From positions 1-8,524 of the forward strand of contig CAIVHI010000115.1 of the NCBI GenBank assembly GCA_903905685.1: a DNA stretch of 8,524 nucleotides, written 5' to 3'. Below the pieces are notes generated by a model. It saw nothing but the letters and a program-made list of their open reading frames with translations, searched no databases and was not told the origin of the DNA. Both the position numbers and the translations under genes were made by a program. This document shows positions 1 to 5,474 of the stretch, piece by piece. How positions within the stretch are numbered: position 1 is the first letter of the stretch; the number at the start of each line of letters is the position of its first letter. Source of the DNA: an uncultured Bacteroidota bacterium (lineage in GTDB: Bacteria; Bacteroidota; Bacteroidia; Chitinophagales; Chitinophagaceae).

Positions 1-49
1 CTCGTTCTCCATTCCCGCCCTACTTATTCCACCCTCAAGCGAAGCACCA

Positions 50-226
50 TTATCCCAAAATATCGTCTCCCCCACTCTGCTCGGCAGATAGGAAGCTGTC
101 AATCATGGGGTGCATCATGGGCGGAAGTTTCGACTTGATGTGGGCCGACATAGCCTCGATGGATTTTATGGCTTGGGCTTCGGTAAGGCCGGCCTCGGCC
201 ACGAGTTTCGCTATCAATTCTTTCAT
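50..226 (-). CDS. Small acidic helical protein of unknown function (58 aa)
   Basis: I do not recognise a characterised function. The ATG at 226-224 gives a 58-residue protein with a short stretch, MKELIAKLVAEAGLTEAQAI, that looks like paired amphipathic helices. It is followed by a Lys-Leu-Pro-Pro segment and an acidic, glycine-rich tail ending in DDILG. The pattern 'helix, AGLTEAQA, helix, KLPP' resembles short helical proteins of the DUF2267/DUF2780 kind, but that is an impression and not a family assignment. There is no signal peptide or TM segment, so it is probably cytoplasmic. A TTG at 250 would extend it by 8 codons, but that start lies inside the upstream gene. The ATG leaves 10 bases after the upstream stop (237-239), which suits translation from a shared mRNA. 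Length, clean frame and operon position support a real gene. Confidence 0.65.
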   Translation of the reverse strand: MKELIAKLVAEAGLTEAQAIKSIEAMSAHIKSKLPPMMHPMIDSFLSAEQSGGDDILG

Positions 227-236
227 AATGTATGTT

Positions 237-602
237 TTAGTGTTCTGCAAAATAATGGATGATCAACTCCCTAAACTTGGCTTCCTGCTCGGCAATGCCC
301 TTCATCTCGGGCCGCGCCACCACCTCGAAGTGCGGCCAGCCATCGGCATCGCGCCCCAAAAATTCGTAGTAGCCCTCAATAGACAACAGGGTGCACACGC
401 CCACATGTATCAAATCCTGCTTCTGCTCCTTGCTGAAGGTATTGGGCGGTGAACCACCCAACTCGTTGATGCCGATAAGGTAAAGGATGCCCTCCATATC
501 GGGCACTTTGCCGAAGCGCTCCCTTAGCATGACCTCCACTTGTAGCCATTCCTGTGCAATACCTGCCTGCTCTTTCAATGAGACCGTCGATTTAATCCGC
601 AA
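237..602 (-). CDS. Conserved hypothetical protein (about 121 aa), Bacteroidetes type
   Basis: This is a soluble protein with no signal peptide or TM segment. It has a predicted helical N-terminal part (KEQAGIAQEWLQVEVMLRERFG), a central block containing PDMEGILYLIGINELG and FSKEQKQDLIHVGVCTLL, and a C-terminal part with EGYYEFLGRDADGWPHFEVV followed by a charged helix. I recall uncharacterised Bacteroidetes proteins with the same blocks ('YLIGIxELG', 'FxKEQKQDLxHxxVCxLL', 'GYYE..G.D.DGWPH'), so it is probably a conserved family without a known role. The start is uncertain. The only in-frame start that keeps the whole helical region is TTG at 602-600. An in-frame stop at 614-612 limits any extension, and the next ATG (residue 25) would drop conserved-looking sequence. 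It precedes the 58-aa gene by 10 bases and is divergent from moxR. Confidence 0.7.
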   Translation of the reverse strand: MRIKSTVSLKEQAGIAQEWLQVEVMLRERFGKVPDMEGILYLIGINELGGSPPNTFSKEQKQDLIHVGVCTLLSIEGYYEFLGRDADGWPHFEVVARPEMKGIAEQEAKFRELIIHYFAEH

Positions 603-711
603 TTTAGCAATTTACCCGAATAACGCGCTCTTCGAGGCCAAGCATCAACTTATTGAATTTTAAAAAAAGTTAAAACTATTTAGTGATAGTCGTAATTTGA
701 GCCCGCCGCTT

Positions 712-719
712 TATTTTTG
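712..719 (+). promoter_or_regulatory. Possible moxR promoter, -7 element
   Basis: TATTTTTG matches the Bacteroidetes -7 consensus TAnnTTTG exactly and lies 40 bases before the moxR ATG, which would give a leader of about 35 bases. I see no TTTG at the usual -33 spacing (17-23 bases upstream). The only nearby TTTG, at 696-699, is 12 bases away, which is too close. The call therefore rests on one box in an AT-rich region. Confidence 0.35.
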
Positions 720-759
720 GGCATCAGCAAAGTTTAACCAACGTCTTACTCATCAAAGT

Positions 760-772
760 ATGGAAATAGCAT
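760..772 (+). repeat. 13-base direct repeat, left copy (moxR start)
   Basis: ATGGAAATAGCAT covers the moxR start codon and its first codons (Met-Glu-Ile-Ala). An identical copy lies at 1768-1780, just after the moxR stop, 1008 bases further on. Confidence 0.6.
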
Positions 773-1764
773 CATCTGTCGACATCCGGGAACTCAACGA
801 GAGGATCCACAAAAAGAGTGCCTTTATCGAACTTCTGAACATGGAACTCAACAAAGCCGTGGTGGGTCAGAAGTATATGGTGGAACGACTCCTGATAGGC
901 ATGCTGGCCAATGGCCATGTGCTGCTGGAAGGCGTGCCGGGGCTGGCCAAAACCTTGGCCATCAAATCGCTGTCGTCGGCCATCCATGCCAATTTCGCAC
1001 GGATACAGTTCACCCCCGACCTCCTGCCTGCCGACGTGCTGGGCACTATGGTCTATAACCCGCAGAACCATGAGTTTGCGGTGCGCAAGGGGCCCATTTT
1101 CGCCAACTTCATATTGGCCGACGAAATCAACCGCGCCCCCGCCAAGGTGCAGAGCGCATTGCTGGAAGCCATGCAGGAACGCCAAGTGACCATTGGCGAC
1201 AACACCTACAAGCTGGAGGAACCCTTCCTGGTACTGGCCACCCAAAACCCAATTGAACAGGAAGGCACTTATGAGCTGCCCGAAGCCCAAGTGGATAGGT
1301 TTATGCTGAAAGTCATCATTACCTACCCCAAGCTGGAAGAAGAACGCCAAATCATCCGTAGCAACCTGAACCCCTCCGGCATGGCGAAAATCAATCCGGT
1401 GGTGAGCATAGAGGACATTTTGGAAGCCCGCAAACTGGTGCGCGAAGTGTACATGGATGAAAAGATTGAACGCTACATCCTCGACATCGTGTTTGCCAGC
1501 CGCTTCCCCGAAGAATACAAGCTGCAAAAGCTCAAGCCCTACATCAGCTATGGCGGCTCGCCCCGTGCCAGTATCAACTTGGCATCGGCGGCCAAGGCAT
1601 ATGCCTTCATCAAGCGTCGCGGCTACGTGATACCCGAAGACGTGCGCGCCGTGTGCCACGACGTGATGCGCCACCGCATAGGTCTCACCTATGAAGCCGA
1701 AGCGGAAAACATGACCAGCGAACAAATCGTGAACCAAATATTGAATGTGGTAGAAGTGCCATAA
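760..1764 (+). CDS. moxR: MoxR-family AAA+ ATPase
   Basis: This is a complete 334-residue MoxR ATPase, normal length for the family. MoxR proteins use ATP hydrolysis for chaperone-like maturation or activation of partner complexes, typically with VWA-domain proteins at the membrane. Visible motifs are Walker A GVPGLAKT (58-65), Walker B FILADEIN (117-124), sensor 1 in LATQNP (159-164), the arginine finger in EAQVDRF (R180), and sensor 2 in GGSPRAS (R269). The C-terminal lid contains RRGYVIPEDVRAV and YEAEAEN, as in Bacteroidetes MoxR. All catalytic residues are intact. I chose ATG 760 because family members begin shortly before the 'VDIRELNERI' region; the TTG at 697 would add 21 residues that cover the predicted promoter. 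The gene stands alone and is followed after 20 bases by an intrinsic terminator. Its expected partners (DUF58, BatA) lie at 5475-8381 on the other strand. Confidence 0.97.
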   Translation: MEIASSVDIRELNERIHKKSAFIELLNMELNKAVVGQKYMVERLLIGMLANGHVLLEGVPGLAKTLAIKSLSSAIHANFARIQFTPDLLPADVLGTMVYNPQNHEFAVRKGPIFANFILADEINRAPAKVQSALLEAMQERQVTIGDNTYKLEEPFLVLATQNPIEQEGTYELPEAQVDRFMLKVIITYPKLEEERQIIRSNLNPSGMAKINPVVSIEDILEARKLVREVYMDEKIERYILDIVFASRFPEEYKLQKLKPYISYGGSPRASINLASAAKAYAFIKRRGYVIPEDVRAVCHDVMRHRIGLTYEAEAENMTSEQIVNQILNVVEVP

Positions 1765-1767
1765 CGG

Positions 1768-1780
1768 ATGGAAATAGCAT
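1768..1780 (+). repeat. 13-base direct repeat, right copy (after moxR stop)
   Basis: This is an exact copy of 760-772, starting 3 bases after the moxR stop codon. It reads ATG GAA ATA GCA TAA, a four-codon copy of the moxR N-terminus that stops at once. It lies between the moxR stop and its terminator hairpin. Confidence 0.6.
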
Positions 1781-1784
1781 AATG

Positions 1785-1826
1785 AAAGCCGGCATTCTTT
1801 TGAGATGCCGGCTTTTTTGTTTTTTT
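1785..1826 (+). terminator. Intrinsic terminator after moxR
   Basis: A perfect 11-bp stem (AAAGCCGGCAT at 1785-1795 pairing with ATGCCGGCTTT at 1805-1815) has a 9-base loop and runs into a T-rich tract to 1826. It sits 20 bases after the moxR stop. Read on the minus strand, the same hairpin lies beyond the end of the convergent gene at 1842 but has only a short T run, so it may work weakly in that direction too. Confidence 0.9.
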
Positions 1827-1841
1827 GAACGACGCACCCCG

Positions 1842-3563
1842 TCAATTCCGCTTATAAATCTCATACTCTGCCCCCTTTGAAAGCAGCGTATACTTACCCT
1901 CAGCCTCCTTGGGCAATGGCTCCTGTTCTTGTTTCACAAGGTAGGCCGTATTGAAAGCTGTGCATTTATCGGTCTGGAAGCCCTTTTTGCCTGCGATGTA
2001 GCGGCAGTAAAAGCCTTCATCGGTAAACGCTACGGATGCGCCCGATGGGATGGCATTCAAGCCTTGATTGATAGCCTCATAGCAGTGGTTCACTTCATAT
2101 TCGTAAAGGGTATTTACGAGCAACGCGTCGTCGGTGTGTTTGAAGTGGAGCGCGAACGCGGCACCTATACACATCGTGGCCGTGACGGAGGGCAGAGCAG
2201 GAAACGCGTACCGCTTCAACTCCTGCAATAACCTGAACGTAAGTAGCAAAACGCCCAATACCGATACTCCGTACTGCAATATCATATTGCGCTCATACGG
2301 TGGACGTATCATTACGGTGGTGAGGGCCAGTGCCGCACCCCACATACAGAGGTAGAACCTCCCAAAGTCGCGAAACAGCGGGTTGCGGCGGTCGAGAAGC
2401 AGCAGGAACGGGGCGCACAGCATTGGCAGACCTGCATCGTGTCCGAATATTTGCGGAGCGTGAAAAATATGGTCCAAGTAGGGTTTCACATAGCCGGGCA
2501 ACCACACCAAGAAGTCCCAGCGGGTTTTGTCTTTGAATGCGTGGACGGGCAACACATATTGGTTGGCAGTAATGGATGCCAGGCCCGAAAAACACAGCAC
2601 CGGGAGGTATGTGATGAACGTAACCATGGCGGCAAGCAGTTGGTATTTCCAAAAAAGGAAATCGGGGCGGCGACGGGAGATATCGCCCAATAGGGCAAAC
2701 GCCAATTGGGCAACGTGCAGGTAGAGGAACGACGGCATGCACAAATAGCCCAGCACGGTGGCCCATAAATTGAGCCGGAGCCAATGATGCCCACCCTGCC
2801 TAAAATAACGGAAGGTGCAAACCATACAGACAGCCTCGCAGAGCAGGTAGGGCTCATAGCCACGCGCTTGGAATCCGAAACCCCAAATGATGATTTGGAA
2901 AAGTAATGGGAACGTACAGAAAAGGGCGCACCATTTGCTGCGCATCAACTCCTTCAACCAGCCATACATCAGCAGCCCGAATCCAAAATAGCACCATCCG
3001 GAAATGAGGCGGCCGGTGACCACTTTGTCGGGCGCAAAATGAAACAAAACATTATTGAGAAAGTTGAACAACAAGTGGTTATTGGGCAGCATGTAATAAG
3101 ACAGCGTCTGAAAAGGGTGTATGCCCACTGCATTTTGTGCCGAAAACACTTCGTCATAGGCGGGTAGGGCCAAGCCGGCCCCTCTTGCCCAGTAATGATG
3201 GCAACAAACTGCAAGCACTACGACGAAAAAAAAATCTCCGGGACCTATCACTCGGTAACCTGCTTCATAGGGTATTGGTCGCCGCCACGAATACACATGA
3301 TACGCTATCAACAAACCCGCAGCGACAATGCCCCCAACGGCATAACCATTACCAGCCTGCTTCACTTGGTCGGTAAAAAAAGTGGTAGACCACACGGCAT
3401 TTCGATAGAAGCAGCCATTCAAGCGGCAATACCATTTGGCGAGTGCATCGTGCGTCGAGAACAAGTAAAAGCAACAAAATACGCCGGCCAACACCGGCAA
3501 CGCGATTGCCGCGATGTTGCCGACCAGTTGCTTTGGGCTACGCTCCTGAATATCAATGGGCAT
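1842..3563 (-). CDS. Polytopic membrane protein, GT-C (GT39/PMT-like) glycosyltransferase
   Basis: This is a 573-residue inner-membrane protein with roughly 10-12 hydrophobic segments and a soluble C-terminal domain (about residue 473 on). GT-C enzymes transfer sugars from polyprenyl-phosphate donors on the periplasmic side. The supporting signs are the acidic pair in LPAYDEVFSAQ (D137, E138), followed by HPFQTLSYYMLPNNHLLFNFLNN (about 149-171) and QARGYEPYLL (about 232-241). The acidic loop, 'PNNH..F..LN' and 'RGY' pattern is what I know from GT39-like bacterial membrane proteins. Unusually, two or three hydrophobic segments precede the acidic loop, whereas GT-C enzymes usually carry it after the first. 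The acceptor and donor cannot be told. ATG 3563 was preferred to TTG 3584, because the TTG directly abuts a palindrome. The coding strand holds nine T in a row (3226-3234). It converges on moxR and diverges from the methyltransferase. Confidence 0.72.
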   Translation of the reverse strand: MPIDIQERSPKQLVGNIAAIALPVLAGVFCCFYLFSTHDALAKWYCRLNGCFYRNAVWSTTFFTDQVKQAGNGYAVGGIVAAGLLIAYHVYSWRRPIPYEAGYRVIGPGDFFFVVVLAVCCHHYWARGAGLALPAYDEVFSAQNAVGIHPFQTLSYYMLPNNHLLFNFLNNVLFHFAPDKVVTGRLISGWCYFGFGLLMYGWLKELMRSKWCALFCTFPLLFQIIIWGFGFQARGYEPYLLCEAVCMVCTFRYFRQGGHHWLRLNLWATVLGYLCMPSFLYLHVAQLAFALLGDISRRRPDFLFWKYQLLAAMVTFITYLPVLCFSGLASITANQYVLPVHAFKDKTRWDFLVWLPGYVKPYLDHIFHAPQIFGHDAGLPMLCAPFLLLLDRRNPLFRDFGRFYLCMWGAALALTTVMIRPPYERNMILQYGVSVLGVLLLTFRLLQELKRYAFPALPSVTATMCIGAAFALHFKHTDDALLVNTLYEYEVNHCYEAINQGLNAIPSGASVAFTDEGFYCRYIAGKKGFQTDKCTAFNTAYLVKQEQEPLPKEAEGKYTLLSKGAEYEIYKRN

Positions 3564-3584
3564 GTTGCGCACTTTGAGTTGCAA

Positions 3585-3603
3585 TTTAAGGTTAAACCTT
3601 AAA
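3585..3603. promoter_or_regulatory. 19-base perfect palindrome upstream of the GT-C gene
   Basis: TTTAAGGTT, a central A, then AACCTTAAA: two 9-base arms that are exact reverse complements around one base. It lies 21 bases before the GT-C ATG (3563) in the divergent region shared with the methyltransferase. Symmetry and position suggest a site for a dimeric regulator. No T run follows on either strand, so it is not a terminator. Confidence 0.5.
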
Positions 3604-3645
3604 GATTGGAGCGGGCATGCAGATTCAGCGGAATCAACAGGGCAT

Positions 3646-3660
3646 GTTTGCAGGGCAAAC
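3646..3660. promoter_or_regulatory. 15-base inverted repeat upstream of the methyltransferase gene
   Basis: GTTTGC, AGG, GCAAAC: perfect 6-base arms with a 3-base spacer, 45 bases before the methyltransferase ATG. It contains a TTTG (3647-3650) that could serve as a -33 box, but no TAnnTTTG lies at the proper distance. The nearest candidate, TATTTTTC at 3686-3693, is too far and has one mismatch. It is a possible operator. Confidence 0.3.
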
Positions 3661-3705
3661 CGAATTTCTACTGAATAACCGTGACTATTTTTCTACTTTT
3701 ACACT

Positions 3706-4467
3706 ATGAGATTCGAAGAAAGGGTTCCCGATGAACTCATCAAAGACGGCCACTATCTCGGCAGACCGGCCGACTTCACCGACAAAATCATTACCCGCCG
3801 CGTCAACCTCGTGAAGCAAATTCCAGGCTTCTGCGGTAAGGGTTTCGAAATGCTCGACATTGGTTGCGGCAATGGCGCTTCTTCGTTCTTGCTTAGCCCT
3901 GAAATGAAAAGTGTGCTGTGCATAGACGTGGAAAGCGCGCATGGTGGCGAATTTGAAGCCTACAAAACCGCCAACCACATCACGAACTGCAACTTCAGGC
4001 TGCACAACATAGAACAGCAGCCCCTCGAAAAGCAATTCGACCGAATCATCAGCTTCGAAGTCATTGAACATCTATCAGACGACTCAAACGTTTCCAAATA
4101 TTTTGATGCCCTGAAACCGGGCGGCATGATAGCCATCACCGTGCCTAACAAGTGGTGGGTATTCGAGACCCACGGAGCCAAACTTCCGCTCTTACCTTGG
4201 AACCGCGTACCGTTTTTCTCCTGGCTCCCCCGCCCCATCCACGAGCGATTTGCGCATGCCCGCATATACACTACCGGCCGCATCGTGAACCTGATGAAAA
4301 AATCGGGCTTCGAGATAGTTGAAGTGAAACTGGTGACTGCCCCAATGGACGTGCTGAAAGAGGGCAAACTTAAAGATTTCCTTATTCGCAACGTATTCAA
4401 GAACGACACCACGGGCAACCCAATTTGCGCCGTGAGTGTATTCGTAGCAGCCCGCAGGCCCTTGTAG
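3706..4467 (+). CDS. Class I SAM-dependent methyltransferase (UbiG/methyltransf_11-like)
   Basis: This is a 253-residue soluble methyltransferase. Motif I is MLDIGCGNG (49-57), the SAM-binding glycine loop. D74 in LCIDVES is the expected acidic residue at the end of strand 2 that binds the ribose. FDRIISFEVIEHL (111-123) is the typical motif IV region, and LKPGGMIAITVPN (136-148) the post-motif. The C-terminal part (HERFAHARIYTTGRIVNLMKKSGFEIVEV) matches enzymes of this class that act on small molecules or glycan/lipid-linked substrates; 'TVPN' and 'H.R.YT...L..L....GF' are common among methyltransferases in surface-polysaccharide loci. The substrate is unknown. Lying between two glycosyltransferases suggests a sugar or glycolipid, but that is inferred from context. 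The ATG at 3706 is the first in the frame and no Shine-Dalgarno is seen. Its TAG stop directly touches the stop of the convergent glycosyltransferase. Confidence 0.9.
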   Translation: MRFEERVPDELIKDGHYLGRPADFTDKIITRRVNLVKQIPGFCGKGFEMLDIGCGNGASSFLLSPEMKSVLCIDVESAHGGEFEAYKTANHITNCNFRLHNIEQQPLEKQFDRIISFEVIEHLSDDSNVSKYFDALKPGGMIAITVPNKWWVFETHGAKLPLLPWNRVPFFSWLPRPIHERFAHARIYTTGRIVNLMKKSGFEIVEVKLVTAPMDVLKEGKLKDFLIRNVFKNDTTGNPICAVSVFVAARRPL

Positions 4468-5388
4468 TCAATACTTCAGGCGTGCTTCCACCCGTCTTAA
4501 ATAGCTTAGGGCAGCGGGCCCGATGGGGCGGCGTTTCACTGTAAACGGAATCTTCAACAGCAAAGGAAAAGTGCCGAAGAAGATGCCGAAATGGCCTTTG
4601 GAGATTTTCAGGTATTGGTACCCCCAACTTAGTGCGGTGGTAACGAAATACTTCAGCGGTAGATATTTCCAAGCCACCTTACTCTTGTTGACCCAATTCC
4701 ACTGAAAAGTGCGGTAGTTGGGCGTGCGGCCGAAAGGCGACTCTTTGTGTGCCACGGCAACCTCGTCATCGAAACCAATGGAATAGCCGGCATCAACCAC
4801 ACGGTAGCTCATGTCATACTCCTCCATACCGTATTGGAAATCTGTGGGATACAGACCCGTTTTATCGAGCACCTCCCGCTTCATGACGTGGGCCCCACCG
4901 GCGAAGAACGAAGTGAGGAACTGCGGTTGCGGGCCGTACTTTTCGTAATTCTTATGAGGAAACGCCGTAACCTGAATTTCGCGATTGGAATAATACAAGA
5001 CACTAAACGTAATGACCCCTGCATTTGCAGCAACGAAATACGGCTTGTCGAACAAACCGGAGAGTAGGCGGATATCCGATGGCTTGGTAAAAATCATGTC
5101 GTCATCCATACTCAAGATGATGTCGCCCTTTACCATTTCCAGCAATTTATTCCTGCCTCTGGCCACCCCCAAATTGCTCCCCGCCTCTATGAATTTGGCC
5201 TTGATGGAAGGGGTATCGGCGATGAACTTTTCGACATCCGCATAGGAATCGGAGGAATTGTTGTTGAGAATCAGCGTTTCTTCCAAATAAGTATCCTTGT
5301 CCTCCTGCGTGTCCAGCGATTGCAACAACTCCAGCATATCGGCAGGGCGGTTGTAGGTAATAAGGATGAGCGATATGCGGTGAGTCAT
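4468..5388 (-). CDS. Family 2 glycosyltransferase (GT-A fold)
   Basis: This is a 306-residue GT2-type enzyme that transfers a sugar from a nucleotide-sugar donor, probably at the cytoplasmic face of the inner membrane. The N-terminal strand and loop ISLILITYNRP (5-15) is the nucleotide-binding start of the fold. NLGVARGRNKLL (72-83) is the second conserved block. The metal-binding DxD is MDDDMIF (DDD at 95-97). FFAGGAHVMKREVLDKTG (161-178) and YGMEEYDMSYRV (186-197) carry the acceptor loop and the acidic ED-like catalytic region, as in rhamnosyltransferase-like GT2 proteins. H214 fits the conserved late histidine. The basic C-terminal part (about 240-306) has hydrophobic stretches that may attach it to the membrane. 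The specificity cannot be read. It has its own predicted promoter 14 bases upstream, so it is probably not just an extension of the bat operon. Confidence 0.95.
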   Translation of the reverse strand: MTHRISLILITYNRPADMLELLQSLDTQEDKDTYLEETLILNNNSSDSYADVEKFIADTPSIKAKFIEAGSNLGVARGRNKLLEMVKGDIILSMDDDMIFTKPSDIRLLSGLFDKPYFVAANAGVITFSVLYYSNREIQVTAFPHKNYEKYGPQPQFLTSFFAGGAHVMKREVLDKTGLYPTDFQYGMEEYDMSYRVVDAGYSIGFDDEVAVAHKESPFGRTPNYRTFQWNWVNKSKVAWKYLPLKYFVTTALSWGYQYLKISKGHFGIFFGTFPLLLKIPFTVKRRPIGPAALSYLRRVEARLKY

Positions 5389-5401
5389 AAAAAGTGCGTG
5401 T

Positions 5402-5433
5402 CAAAATTAGGACGGATGGTCGGATTGCCCAAA
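5402..5433 (-). promoter_or_regulatory. Bacteroidetes-type promoter for the GT2 gene
   Basis: On the minus strand TTTG (5433-5430), a 20-base spacer, and TAATTTTG (5409-5402) match the Bacteroidetes TTTG / 17-23 bases / TAnnTTTG pattern in both boxes and spacing. Transcription would begin near 5396, leaving a leader of only about 8 bases before the ATG at 5388. This is the best-formed promoter in the window. Confidence 0.65.
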
Positions 5434-5452
5434 CAGGAGGGCTTTTGGGGCA
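5426..5452. other. Imperfect inverted repeat between batA and the GT2 gene
   Basis: TGCCCAAA (5426-5433) can pair with TTTGGGGCA (5444-5452) with one bulged G around an 11-base loop. It lies 22 bases past the batA stop. On the minus strand no T run follows, so it is not a classic terminator, though it may act as an mRNA 3' end structure. It overlaps the -33 box of the GT2 promoter. Confidence 0.3.
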
Positions 5453-5474
5453 CGATTCACGGTCACGCCACTGT

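Noticed and set aside
1..49. Left edge of the window
   Set aside because: It was examined for a gene end or a terminator of the 58-aa gene; no convincing hairpin or coding frame was seen.
604..645. 13-codon frame on the minus strand (MLGLEERVIRVNC) before the 121-aa gene
   Set aside because: It looks peptide-like but is too short to support, and nothing in its surroundings marks it as a leader peptide.
697..759. Extended moxR start at TTG 697
   Set aside because: The extra 21 residues are not typical of MoxR and cover the predicted TATTTTTG promoter element; ATG 760 gives the normal family length.
772..1845. Long open frame (357 codons) on the minus strand opposite moxR
   Set aside because: It lies fully antisense to a gene with every AAA+ motif, and its translation is rich in His, Gln and Phe with no recognisable domain. 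It is a shadow of codon use in moxR.
2293..2863. Overlapping open frames (125-163 codons) within the GT-C gene region
   Set aside because: They are in other frames of a 573-codon membrane protein gene with a coherent hydrophobic pattern, and show no features of their own.
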